This document shows positions 55,300-64,000 of a stretch of 64,000 nt of DNA, in pieces. The notes below the pieces were generated by a model, which was not told where the DNA came from, did no database searches, and saw only the letters and a program-made list of their open reading frames with translations. Position numbers and translations under genes: made by a program. How positions within the stretch are numbered: the stretch's first letter is position 1; each line of letters begins with the position of its first letter. Source of the stretch: Ligula intestinalis (Eukaryota; Platyhelminthes; Cestoda; Diphyllobothriidea; Diphyllobothriidae); the NCBI GenBank assembly GCA_036362985.1, contig JAYGXS010000008.1:5488128-5552127 (forward strand). Direction: 5' to 3'.

Positions 55300-56100
55300 C
55301 TGCTATCTGAAGAAAATCTGCAAGATTGAATAATAAAGAAGTACCAATGTATCTGTTAGGGGACATTTCGTTGGGCAGAATGGGTCGCAGTCGAAAGATA
55401 CACTGGAGTGACTTTCATTCGTTAAGTAAGGACCATAGAATTTCGCTTTCCGCGCTGAAAGAATTGAGTGCGGGGGTAAAATAGCCAAGGAAAAACCTAG
55501 CCGGGTGTGCCACATGCAGAAGATTTATTGAGTAAAAGAAAGCGCGGGATCGTATTAAAGGCAGAAACCTAGTCGAGTAAAGCACATCCGTGTGCTTCAC
55601 AGACCTTATGTAAATCTCTTTCAGCAGACCGAACTACCAGAGCAACAGCGTCTAGTGTATTGCGCGTAGCCTTATAAGCAAATTACAAGGGATCGGAAAA
55701 ATCGGAAGAAAATGGCGCAATTATATCTGAGGCAACGCTTTCTGCGAGTTTCAATAGTGCAGAATAGAAGAGAATTGGACGACAGGATTTTGGACCAGAA
55801 ATGACAGTCTTTTTTGGGATGGGAATGATTCTCACAGATCGCCACTTATCAGGAATCTTCGACTCCATGAAGGGCAATTTGAAGATGTGTGTCAACGCAG
55901 GGGCTTAATGAAAGAGCAGGGTTTTAGGATAAACGGCGAGATCCCATCTGGCCTTGCAGCTGTTGAACCTTGAACAATTAAATATGTTTTATCACTGGTT
56001 CCACAGACGCAGGAACAAATACACTTGGTAATAAAGGAATGTATTTGTCGGCAGATGGGGGGCAGTGGGAGTGTGGATGAAGTTTGCATTAAGGTGATCT
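55300..56100 (-). pseudogene. LINE-d reverse transcriptase remnant
   Basis: Minus-strand blocks: KIPDKWRSVRIIPIPKKTV and CRPILFYSALLKLAESVASD (motifs 1-2, 55870-55720), then YKATRNTLDAVALVVRSAER (55690), CALLD then VSAFNTIPRSRFLL (motif A, where the usual Asp-containing box is followed by a stop), to about 55330. Motif B and motif C cannot be found beyond the degraded stretch. Stops and shifts throughout. Confidence 0.65.
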
Positions 56101-56295
56101 CAGTCTAAGTCAGCAAGTCTACATGTGCTAGTGTATTGCGTTGACCAGTGAGACACTCAAGACTCTTCAAAATTTCGTCCGAGGACAGAGGAGATGATGA
56201 TGTAAAAAGTTAACTAACCAAACGTCGTTCAGCCTGCAAATATCATGCTTGATTAGGATGTTCATTTACTATAACCAATCTCGTAGACCCAGTTT

Positions 56296-56838
56296 TTAGA
56301 ACAATTCCTTTTCGCATGTCAACGTTTTTAGGTATGGAGAAGATATTCTGTCAGATCTAACCAAAACAGTGCCAAAAGAACAGCAGACGGTAAAAATGTC
56401 GGTTAAAAAAGTCATAAGATAACTGGAGCATGTGTTGACATTCCAATTCTCAAGAAGGGCAGAAAGGTTGTCACATATGTCGGTCTGCAGCAAGGAAATA
56501 TTATGTGAAGACGTGTCACGAACCTTTATTTTCCACTCGGGTTTTGCTAACACCCCTTTATTAGAACTACAATAGATGGTTAGCAGGCCCAATAACACAG
56601 AACAATCGATGTCTGACAACCGAGCTCTATTTTCGACCACATAAAGCTTGAGATGGTTGGTTTGTATGTGATAAATAGGGGCATCTGCACAAGTGATGAA
56701 GGAATCATCGTCGTAAAAACCTAACAATGTAAGGGGACGCATATTTACACGATTGAAATCTTCACTTAAACTAATGACATGTTCGCAAGACAGTACTGCA
56801 AGTTTAAGGGAAAGAAAATCAAATGTAAATGCTGACAT
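56296..56838 (-). pseudogene. LINE-d endonuclease, C-terminal half (180 open codons)
   Basis: The longest open frame of LINE-d. LLGFYDDDSFITCADAPIYH, IQTNHLKLYVVENRARLSD, CSVLLGLLTIYCSSNKGVL and KVRDTSSHNISLLQTDICDN are homologous to 13960-14150 and continue into the linker before the reverse transcriptase (VRSDRISSPYLKTLTCEKEL). The GDFN box region reads SEDFNRVNMR. Parts of the first half of the domain lie further upstream in other frames. Confidence 0.65.
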
Positions 56839-57641
56839 AAATAATGCCTTTCAAATTACTTAAAAATCGAGGCAAACGTACTACAGCAATAGCGTCTATT
56901 AAGTCATCCGGACGAGGAAATCGGGGCTTTCATTTTGTGCACCGTTGCTGGTTTCCAAAGACAGCCACTTCACCACCAGTGCTTGTGCATATGGATTTTC
57001 TGTCCGATCTAAAACAAAAAAATTCCGACTGAGTGATGAGTTGCAACTCAATATCACTATTACGCTAAGTCTCATGTAGACAGATAACTGCAGACTTACC
57101 GTGCACTTTTTTCAACATAAGTGCTGATAACTTTACACTCTTATTAAATAGTGATCCTCAATAATTCCTGGATGTGTCATAACATTCAAAGGCTTACTTT
57201 TATTTCCTTGCTGCCAACCTGAGCGATGCCTTCTTTTTTTCATGTGGTCATCCTACGGAGAATTTTCGACGTTGGTGAATTGCAAATGCGGCATCTGATA
57301 ATTGTAATAAGCCCCAAATTAAAGTTAAATAACTAAGCGAATACATCTCTGATACGTAGAACACCAAGGTGCAGCTTGTGGTAAAATAACAGGTTTCATG
57401 ATATAAATCACACATAATCCGTCAAACAAATTTGCGAATCTAACTAGTCCACGCTGGTAAAGCTTTATTTATATGGGACCAAGGGGAACTATCGGCTCTC
57501 TATAGTGCAGTACCTAAACACAATTTGGATATGAGAAGAACTCAGTTCAATCGTTTACACAGCGAGACACAGGATATACAGTGGAATTGTTACTTGATAC
57601 TCTTCTGATACGGAAAATCTGCATCTCTAACTAATAATTTC

Positions 57642-57700
57642 AGAAGATAAATTGGCCAATATACGTTTGTTTTCGATAAATTTTCGTCAGGCCCTAACAT
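57642..57700 (-). ncRNA. Hammerhead-ribozyme-like core, P2 left end
   Basis: Minus strand: GGC, CTGACGA (57690-57684), nine bases, GAAA (57674-57671), then ACAAACGTATATTG and GCC. GGC and GCC would form stem I. The residue at the cleavage position is G, which hammerheads do not tolerate, so this copy is probably inactive. Confidence 0.4.
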
Positions 57701-57832
57701 TTATGTGGTAATGAAATGAATAAACTATGGTGGTTGGTGGACAGATAAGTGTTCTCCTTGTCACGGTGGGGAGGGGGGAGGGGGGAGGAGGAAGGGGGGC
57801 AGGCCGGAGTCGAGGAAGTTGAGGTCAGAATG

Positions 57833-58198
57833 TCAATGTCTAGACGGCCCTGCGTCCACGACCTCTGATAAGGTGTGCGTGGCTGGATTTGGGACTCGGT
57901 CGTCTCTGCGGGGGCCCGTTTTCGAGGTCTGTGGTCCGTTGTGGCTGGTCGTGTTACCTAGTTTCGCCCATGGCAACTTGGAGCCGCGACAAAATTCTTT
58001 TTTTACGGCGCATAGCAGCGGTCTGCGTAGCCTGATTACGACGACCTCTTCCGTCGCCAACAGACGCAGGACTTTTGAGTACCTTGATGGCACCTTGTAA
58101 ATCACTCGGAAGGCCTTTTTGGCATCCACGCGATGGCTTGAGACTACCAGCTGGGCTAAGATTGAACTGTTAACACCTTTAAGTTGCTCCTTCCCCAA
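57833..58198 (-). pseudogene. PLE GIY-YIG domain, C-terminal half (P2)
   Basis: Open for 121 codons on the minus strand: VNSSILAQLVVSSHRVDAKK, AFRVIYKVPSRYSKVLRL, TEEVVVIRLRRPLLC and KLPWAKLGN, then a Pro/Ser/Thr-rich end. These are the usual blocks of the second half of a PLE GIY-YIG protein. The first half is missing because of 5' truncation. The ATG at the start is not native. Confidence 0.75.
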
Positions 58199-58264
58199 CC
58201 ACGCGGGTATGTGTTCATCTGTCCACCAACCACCATAGTTAATTCATTTCATTACTATATCGAT

Positions 58265-58315
58265 GCAAAGGCCAGAAGAGAATTTATCGAAAACAAACAT
58301 ATGTTCGCCAATTTA
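58265..58315 (+). ncRNA. Hammerhead-ribozyme-like core, P2 right end
   Basis: Plus strand: GGC (58270-58272), CAGAAGA (58273-58279, degraded CTGANGA), nine bases, GAAA (58289-58292), ACAAACATATGTT, C (58306), GCC (58307-58309). Stem I GGC/GCC and a short stem III (AACA/TGTT) are possible and the cleavage position is C. The core T at position 4 is lost. Confidence 0.4.
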
Positions 58316-58340
58316 TCTTCTGGCACATTCATTATATAAA

Positions 58341-58740
58341 AATAACTTTTGAAATTTTCAATGGGAATTTTCGCAAAATCAAAATTGTATTTCCACAACG
58401 GTTCGTGTGTAACTATCTCGGTTTATCAGTAAAATTACGACAAGTAGAAACAAACTTCCATAAACTTACTGCAAGTCCAATGAGTATACATGTGTTGCAA
58501 TTTCACCATATGTAACTGTGTATATATTACACATCGTTTTCTAAAACCCATATAACATCAGTTTGATTCGCTTGTAAAGACTTAATCAAATCACTAACTC
58601 TAGATGGTATTTTTGATGAGGCTGCGAGTGGCTGCCCATTCACACAGTTGTATGTCGACAAATTCCGTTGTGTGCCTGTAAAGAACTGATTCGACGAAAC
58701 TTCGATTCTCATAGACACAATGCAGCCTTTGTTACAACAA
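58341..58740. repeat. Sequence related to 12500-12830, inverted
   Basis: Continues the inverted match to the upstream region of LINE-d copy 1, on the far side of the P2 insertion. No coding content. Confidence 0.5.
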
Positions 58741-58835
58741 GCAAAGCTTATTTGACAAGCACGTCCCTTGGCAATTGGCTGACATTAATTGGCTCTCTGT
58801 TGGCTAGTATATTCTTACCATTTTTTTGTTGACAG

Positions 58836-59010
58836 CCATAGTGAGTTGGGTGATACGACACCCATGCTCACTTTTTCCTCATCTGTGGCTAAAACGATGA
58901 TGGTAGAGAAGTTTCCTCCATCAGAACATGGTATAAGAGATTGCTATCAGCTTACTGATTATATTCGACATCAGAAGAAGAAAATTTGTATGCTAGTAGG
59001 GCGCTTCTAA
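58836..59010 (+). other. Conserved block X (possible exon), copy D
   Basis: After the acceptor-like TTTTTGTTGACAG the frame is open for 58 codons to TAA: HSELGDTTPMLTF, SVAKTMMVEKF, IRDCYQLTDYIRHQKKK, MLVGRF. Copy A keeps the start, frame and stop but has an internal TGA. The product is unknown. Confidence 0.35.
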
Positions 59011-59863
59011 GCTAACTGGTGCTTGATTATCCGTGTCCATAATATACTGACTGATATAAAAACCCAAGGGATTGGGGTCAACACGGCTGGTAAATCCGAA
59101 ACTCCTCTTATTAGGGAACATTAAAACGTAAAAGTTACTGATGTCGTTTAGCTCGTATTGTGATATTATTGCACTTTTGATGAAAAACAACCTTTTTTAC
59201 CTAAAAAAAGAACCCATTTCACAAGAATCAGACGAAAAGAAAACCAGCATCTTGTGCAAAAGGAAGAATAAGAAGTGTGCAGCAGGTTTTGCCCGCCTTC
59301 CGACGGCGTCCACGAGGTTTTTTTTCAATAAAATTTATTATTGTAAGACATCATGAAGAAAGAGACTGTCAACTCTGAGTAACTACCTTGACAGTTCGTG
59401 CTAAGTTTACCTGCACCATTCACATTTAAGGAATTCCCAATCGTATTCTTTTTCTAAGACTTGTTTTGTATTTCGGGTCAATAGATCACGCTGCCGAACT
59501 GGACTGATGGCCAGAAGCTCACAACAACTACATGTGTGAACGCACAGAGTACATTGTCGGTGTCATGAAACCTAGTCAGCTAACCTAGGTGTAATAAAAA
59601 GAGCCCAGACAATGGAAGGCGAAGTTTAAATATGCTGGGCGCACGGAATTTATAATTAAAGTTGGACTATAACGTAAAAAAGTATTTTCGTAAACTGTAA
59701 CGTTGCGTACTGTAATGAAGATGATCTGGTGACTGGATATTCCTAGTACGGTTATTTGTCATTTACCGTGCTCTAGTATCCGGTAGGTGTCCGTTCGCTC
59801 ATTAAGCCGTTATATCCGTCTTAACGCTTTTTTTCATTCTTTCGCTCTCTCTCTCTCTCTCAG

Positions 59864-60117
59864 GTGATCGAAAATGTCAAAAACCTAGGGGCTCTGTTGA
59901 TCTCATAGATTTTGTTGCAAACAGCCTTAGAGGATTGTTCACACTGACATTATGGAGACATTTATCGAAAATGCAAATGGTCAAATTTCGAATGGACAAC
60001 CTTGCAGCAGTAGAAATAATGGACTGTGATAGGACGCATGTTTTACGCGAAGGAAAATTATTTCAATATCACTGTTTGGCTGAACTCCGCCAAGTGTCCG
60101 TCAGTGTTGCTCCAAAG
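59864..60117 (+). CDS. Exon Y of the unknown multicopy gene (copy D, open)
   Basis: 254 nt between a long (CT)n tract ending CAG and the donor GTGAGA. It is open through 84 codons: DRKCQKPRGSVDLIDFVAN, LRGLFTLTLWRHLSKMQM, FRMDNLAAVEIMDCDRT, REGKLFQYHCLAELRQV and VSVAPK. Both this copy and copy C keep FRMDNLAAVEI-DCDRTHVLREGKL, read in two pieces, which is the most conserved part of the family. Confidence 0.6.
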
Positions 60118-60258
60118 GTGAGAACACATATGCGAATCGGAATAACTTACTCTTTATGCAACTGAAAATGTTTACTCACTCATAACTCACACATTCTGCG
60201 CCCTAGCCAACGTTTCTTTGCCTGCATTATCAAATGAGCTGGCGACTTTAAATCTTAG
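60118..60258 (+). other. GT-AG intron between exons Y and Z (copy D)
   Basis: 141 bases, GTGAGA to AATCTTAG, same phase as in copies A, B and C. Confidence 0.7.
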
Positions 60259-60558
60259 GAAGTAGAGGTAGCAGGTATGAGGGAGAAACTGACATTTGAA
60301 GGGCAAAAGAGTCTACAGGTCAGGTTAGCAGGCATACCCGTGAGGCCACCGGTTACCCATTATTATGGAACCGACCAGGACAAAACACTTTGTTTGACGT
60401 GTCTCACTTTCCCCAACCTCACTCAACTGGTCCACGAGGCTTTGGACGCATCAAGCAATAGGTCGTTTGCAGTGTGGCGTTGGAAGATGGTAAAAAGGCT
60501 GCCAAATTTTTACGCACTATGCATTCCGCAGCAAGCCTACGATAACTTGTGCAATTGA
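60259..60558 (+). CDS. Exon Z of the unknown multicopy gene (copy D, open)
   Basis: 300 nt, open from the acceptor to TGA. EVEVAGMREKLTFEGQKSL starts it, then LAGIPVRPPVTHYYGTDQD, CLTFPNLTQLVHEALDASS, VWRWKMVKRLPNF. The end (ALCIPQQAYDNLCN) differs from the TITC ending of other copies, consistent with a late frameshift that still finds a nearby stop. Confidence 0.55.
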   Translation, partial: EVEVAGMREKLTFEGQKSLQVRLAGIPVRPPVTHYYGTDQDKTLCLTCLTFPNLTQLVHEALDASSNRSFAVWRWKMVKRLPNFYALCIPQQAYDNLCN

Positions 60559-62404
60559 TTCATAATTTTGCAGGAACCTTATCCTTCCATTTTGGTTCTT
60601 TTGACAGGCATCATTTTCACTATCGGTTTTGGGAAATTCAATATAAACTCTTTTGATGGGAGAACCGCGATATATTTTAAGTTTTTAATATGAATTCCAC
60701 AGAAACCTGTTTTTTGTAGACGGATTTTTAATCGGCAGTGGTTTTATGATAGCTTTTGAAATTGACTTTATACCCTTACTCTGCAAACTGCTGTCTTTGA
60801 TCTTAAACATGGAATGGGATCTGATAATTACAGTGCTCTGAGTACACCCGCTGAGTAAACCATAAATATCGTAATGCTTTCTGGACTGACGGGACATTTA
60901 CTTGCAAAAAAGTTTGCTCATATTCGCTTTTACGCGTGCAAATTATAAAGTTATGTTAAATTGTTATCCTAAGTCGAATATTAGTGTGAATGCATTGAGG
61001 AAAGCTTAGAAATGATGACGAACAGCATTAGGCACATTAAAAACTTACACGAAGACGTAAAAAAACAATAATTTAAAACACTAAATTTGAATAATTTATT
61101 AATCTTAACATCTTACATAACTGCATTCGTTATATAAAATGAACTTTTGTAAATTCATGCTTTTGTACAGATTATAAGTATTGTGTTTATTTAGTAAAAT
61201 GTGGTTGAATAGATTCTGGCGTCATTTTTTCGTTTTCAGTGTCTCCTTTAATAAATCGATAAAGTGCCCCTCTGTTCAACGTTTACATCAAGATCTTTTA
61301 AATAAGATATATAGAGTAGTCACCAAAGACCATGCAACTTTCATGACGAAATTTGACTGGGTACTTAAGCATATATTTAGTAACGGAATTTTGATTCATT
61401 CAGTTTATTGAATTCTCCGAAAGCCTAAGTTAAATCGTCTTTTCAGTTAAACTGATTAACATAAATGGCCATAAATTTAGGGGACCTTGGGAGCAGTCTC
61501 ATGTTGAAGGAATGGTCTATGCTATTATGAAAGATAGAACAAACTCAACGTTTATGTTGATTATACTATGAATGAACTACAAAATAAGTAAAAAAGGTAC
61601 AGAATATACCTATTTCAGAACTAAAAAATTTTACCAACATTTTTTTCAGATTCAAGTAAAGCCAGGTTAAAGGGATCACATTTATTTGCAGTAAAATTGG
61701 AGTTTTGCATTTTCAAAGTTATGTTTCGCTATCCTGTGAAGTTTGTTTTGTACAAAATACAGTAACAGAGAATTGTTTGGTGATGTGCACAAATAATGCA
61801 CGAACGTCCTTGCACAAACACAAAATGTCCAATATAATAACGCGAATTTAAGACAAATAAGGCCTTATTGAATGTAAGTCGTTTAGAAATGTAGTTTTGT
61901 GTACTTTACGTTCCCGTTTTGTGTTATTTAGAAACGTAATAGACAAAGGAATAATAAGTATTAAAAATGGCAATGTATATGGCCATTTTTTGCATTTGCA
62001 ATATTATATCCGAAAGTGTAATTAATCCGCTTATGCGAGAAATAATCCATTATCAAAAAAGAGTTTCTTTCATCTCCAGTCAAATGGAATCGTTTATATT
62101 CAGGAAACTAAAAAAATTCTCAAAATTCTGAAATGTCATTGTGAAATTACGTTTGAAAAAGCTAATATACGCACAAGTTCGTCAGCCGAATATCTAATCC
62201 AAGCAATTTAATAGAGGAAACCTTTTTTAAAAACATTTTATTTATCTTCGGAATAGTAGTTTCACTACTACACTGCGGACAGAATTCACTCTCGACAATG
62301 TGGTTTGCTGTTTTGAGGTATTTCTTCATATCATCAAAGTTACCATGAAGAAAATAATGTAATATCGAAAACACTGCCGTCAGGGAGTTAAAATCAGTGG
62401 TCCA

Positions 62405-63005
62405 AATAGTTATCTTGCCTGCCGACAAAGGCCGAGCAAAGGTTGTGCTCGATAAGTTTGATTACAAAAACAAAATTTGAACGCTCCTTAACGACCGGGA
62501 GTCTTACAAAGTCAGTAACACCGCCGGCCTAAAACCACTACTGTCAAAAGTGAGCAAAACTATGGGTCGACTTCAGAAAGAAAAGGTCATCACTATGAAG
62601 GACTGGTATATGGCGAAGCCCACCGAAGCGGACATGACATGGTTCTACGGTCTTTTAAAAGTACGCAAGCCAGACGTACCCCTGCGACCCATTGTGTCCG
62701 TCCGAGGCATGCCAGCGTACGGGCTGGCAAACTGGCTAATCCGTAATTTTAAGTTCCATACGGCGGGCTCACAAACGACAGTTCACTCGGCAGAACAATT
62801 TCTAGACTAGATCAAAAGGATCAGAAATGAAAACGGAGAAATGATGGTGTCATTCGATGTCATCTCACTCTTAACAAACATAACACAGGACCTGGCTGTC
62901 GAAACCAGGCGGGACCTTTTACGACAGAATGACGAGATGGAAAGTCAGCCCACAACTCAAGACCTCATAGGACTCAAAGAACACTGTCTCAAGACCTTCT
63001 TCACA
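62405..63005 (+). pseudogene. PLE reverse transcriptase, N-terminal part
   Basis: The frames read ILPADKGRAKVVLDKFDY, a stop, LLNDRESYKVSNTAGL, WFYGLLKVRKPDVPLRPIVS (the PLE LPKIHKP-LRPIVS block), TTVHSAEQFLD, a TAG, then MMVSFDVISLLTNITQDLAV (motif A, consensus SFDVVSLFT-IP) and IGLKEHCLKTFFT. Motif C (Y-DD) is missing, as the sequence then jumps to the region before the GIY-YIG domain. It is inactive. Confidence 0.8.
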
Positions 63006-63009
63006 CCGA

Positions 63010-63375
63010 AGTCCTGGCGGAGGTATCTGAAACCATGGGTACATACTTCGCGCCTCTTGGAACAGGAGTAGACAACAGGCCCGCCGCCACAATCCGGCAA
63101 CAAGTAATGCGGCCAAAAGACCCTATACCATAACAAGGAAAATCGGGCGTTGTCTACCGACTTCAGTGTAGTTGCGGGAGGTGTAACTACGTTGGAGAAG
63201 CCGGCCGACAACTTCAAATGCGAATGCACGAGCATCAGCGGTCGATAGATAGGCAAGACCCAAAGTCGGAGGTAGCCGCCGATGCTGCAAAAGTCGGGCA
63301 CGTCTTCAATTTGTGGGCCAGGGTGATGATCACACGTCAATGTAGATTAAAGAAGCTTGGATGTCGACCGACTGT
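63010..63375 (+). pseudogene. PLE GIY-YIG endonuclease domain (P4, copy 1)
   Basis: After VLAEVSETMGTYFAPLGTG and NRPAATIRQQVMRPKDPIP comes a TAA, then SGVVYRLQCSCGRCNYVGEA (G-V-Y ... Y-V-G, the GIY-YIG motif with the CxC-CG insertion of PLEs), GRQLQMRMHEHQRSID (Arg and EH helix), and AAKVGHVFNLWARV. The catalytic Tyr, Tyr, Arg and Glu-His positions appear intact. Only one stop lies in front of the core. Confidence 0.8.
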
Positions 63376-63825
63376 TCGGTTAACCACCACATAAATTTGC
63401 CGATCCCCTTTGTTGTGTTAAGAACATTTCATATCAAAGGATGGTCACGACATGGAACAATCGGAGCCCTCAACTAGTGATCCCCTCAACTGACTTATCT
63501 CGGTTGCAGACCACGGCGAGGCAGAAGGAAGCCCAACTAACACTGACGCCCCGTTTGCCGACAGTCTCAACGCAGAACAGACAGTGGGGGACGGTAAGCA
63601 GGCTGCCGGTACGACCGATGGTTAGGAGAGGACAGGCGGCGGTGAGATGGGGGAAGCCACACAAACACTGACACCCCGGCCGCAGACAGTCTCAACGCAG
63701 AACACACATCAGGGGCCGGGTCCCACCCAGAAACGCAACCTATGCAGAGTGGCTCGACCTGGATTGGCAGAATACGCCCGCGGACAAAAGAATCAGCATA
63801 TATCGAGAGCCAGAAACCAGAGTAT

Positions 63826-63880
63826 TCATTCTCTGAAGATGGATGGTCGAGATATTAATTCGAAACGTCAGACCACAAAT
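63826..63880 (+). ncRNA. Hammerhead-ribozyme-like core at P4 3' end (copy 1)
   Basis: TCT, CTGAAGA (63833-63839), 22 bases in which GGAT and ATTC can pair as stem II, GAAA (63862-63865), CGTC (63866-63869), AGA. TCT and AGA give a 3-bp stem I. A-C/G-T gives a two-base-pair stem III. Cleavage would follow C63869. One extra base sits between the core and stem II, and stem III is minimal, as in the tiny hammerheads known from PLEs. Confidence 0.45.
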
Positions 63881-64000
63881 ATACCTCTCCCGGTGAGCGC
63901 TCTTTCTCCTACTGACTGCTCTTTATGTTTATCTTATTTTGAAGGTTTTGGTATAAAAGTTAAACAGATGAAAAATGTAAAAATTTACCAATGAATACAG

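Larger units (their letters stand above)
53290..57500 (-). mobile_element. LINE-d, long decayed copy (copy 2)
   Basis: On the minus strand: upstream region (57500-56840, inverted match to 12960-13450), endonuclease C-terminal half (56838-56296), reverse transcriptase (about 56100-55300) and the 3' end (53740-53290, matching 22860-23110). About 4.2 kb long, probably including foreign insertions (for example a SINE at 54845-54960). It gives the order of parts missing from the other LINE-d fragments. Confidence 0.65.
57625..58340 (-). mobile_element. P2 PLE fragment, foldback form
   Basis: 57641-57710 and 58250-58330 are inverted copies of one terminus (AATTTATCGAAAACAAAC and CCAATTTATCTTCTG in both). 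Between them, on the minus strand, is the C-terminal half of a GIY-YIG domain. It is inserted in sequence that is continuous around 12830-12870 in the inverted relative, so the insertion site is known roughly (break after a TTTTCCGTATCAG block). Confidence 0.75.
58740..61313 (+). repeat. Large repeat R, copy D
   Basis: Same orientation as copy A: block X (58836-59010), P3 3' sequence (about 59340-59800, plus orientation), exons Y and Z (59864-60558) and the tail up to the equivalent of 4330 in copy A. At about 61313 the match to copy A stops, and the sequence continues as a reversed R tail (copy D2). Confidence 0.7.
62395..63905 (+). mobile_element. P4 PLE with reverse transcriptase and GIY-YIG parts (copy 1)
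   Basis: Contains the reverse transcriptase start (62395-63000), a junction that removes reverse transcriptase motifs B to E, a GIY-YIG domain (63100-63370), a Pro/Thr-rich 3' region with an imperfect repeat (63535-63600 and 63655-63715, both with CAGACAGTCTCAACGCAGAA or near), and a terminal hammerhead-like core. It is inserted in R copy D2. Confidence 0.75.
61314..64000 (-). repeat. Large repeat R, copy D2, interrupted by P4
   Basis: 61314-62340 matches 25090-26110 of copy B in the same direction (tail of R), and 63905-64000 continues it (26150 onwards in B). Between them lies the P4 PLE. D and D2 therefore meet tail-to-tail at about 61313. The rest of D2 is beyond the window. Confidence 0.65.

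Noticed and set aside
62162..62428. 88-codon minus-strand frame with CPQCSSET
   Set aside because: Lies in R tail sequence. Copies B, C and E do not keep it open, so the Cys pair is probably chance.
1..64000. CRISPR array, phage, operon or bacterial origin
   Set aside because: No regularly spaced short repeats, ribosome-binding sites or compact gene order. Introns and LINE/PLE content indicate an animal genome.

Overview
The window is animal genomic DNA, very probably from a parasitic flatworm (the best guess is a diphyllobothriid-type tapeworm). The evidence is AT-rich sequence, GT-AG introns of about 60-140 bases, no bacterial gene organisation, and a dense layering of retroelement families typical of platyhelminths: Penelope-like elements (PLEs) with GIY-YIG domains, CR1-, Jockey- and RTE-type LINEs, tRNA-derived SINEs, a Helitron helicase and a Ty3/gypsy remnant. 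The species assignment is inference. There is no complete ordinary host gene. Nearly every recognisable coding stretch is a decayed mobile element. The main exception is a multicopy spliced gene that I cannot name.

Layout. A large repeat, called R here, occurs as copy A (about 490-5645), copy C (about 6730-11530, opposite strand), fragment E (15560-16395), copy B (about 24985-29890, opposite strand to A) and copy D (about 58740-61313), which joins tail-to-tail to a further copy D2 (61314 to the window end, split by a PLE). R carries two exons, Y (254 nt) and Z (about 300 nt), separated by a 141-142 nt intron. Their lengths, phases and splice sites are kept in all four copies. Exons are open in C and D, have one stop in B, and are broken in A. 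R also contains short PLE pieces (families P1 and P3).

Between A and C lies an RTE endonuclease fragment. From 12480 to 15330 there is a decayed LINE (LINE-d) whose other long copy is 53290-57500 on the minus strand. 16395-19192 is a Jockey-like LINE (minus) split by a CR1-like LINE 3' end. 19385-21835 is a long CR1-like LINE with a 663-codon ORF. 23110-24998 is an RTE LINE (minus). 30372-33330 holds P1 PLE pieces around a Helitron PIF1-type helicase (minus). 33.3-48 kb is mixed: SINEs, PLE families P5 (36.4-37.2 kb) and P4 (38.6-39.7 kb), and a gypsy integrase ORF with its catalytic core deleted (42.8-43.7 kb). 48391-52533 is a direct tandem duplication of a 2-kb unit containing a TAC-type microsatellite. 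P2, another PLE, lies at 57.6-58.3 kb, and a P4 PLE with reverse transcriptase and GIY-YIG parts at 62.4-63.9 kb.

How the parts relate. Four PLE families (P1, P2, P3, P5) have the same foldback form: a short C-terminal GIY-YIG fragment flanked by its own 3' end in inverted orientation. Several PLE ends carry a hammerhead-ribozyme-like core (CTGANGA ... GAAA ... TC). Two 100-base N gaps are present. The first (4862-4961) is flanked by an identical 47-base sequence and is almost certainly an unmerged contig overlap.
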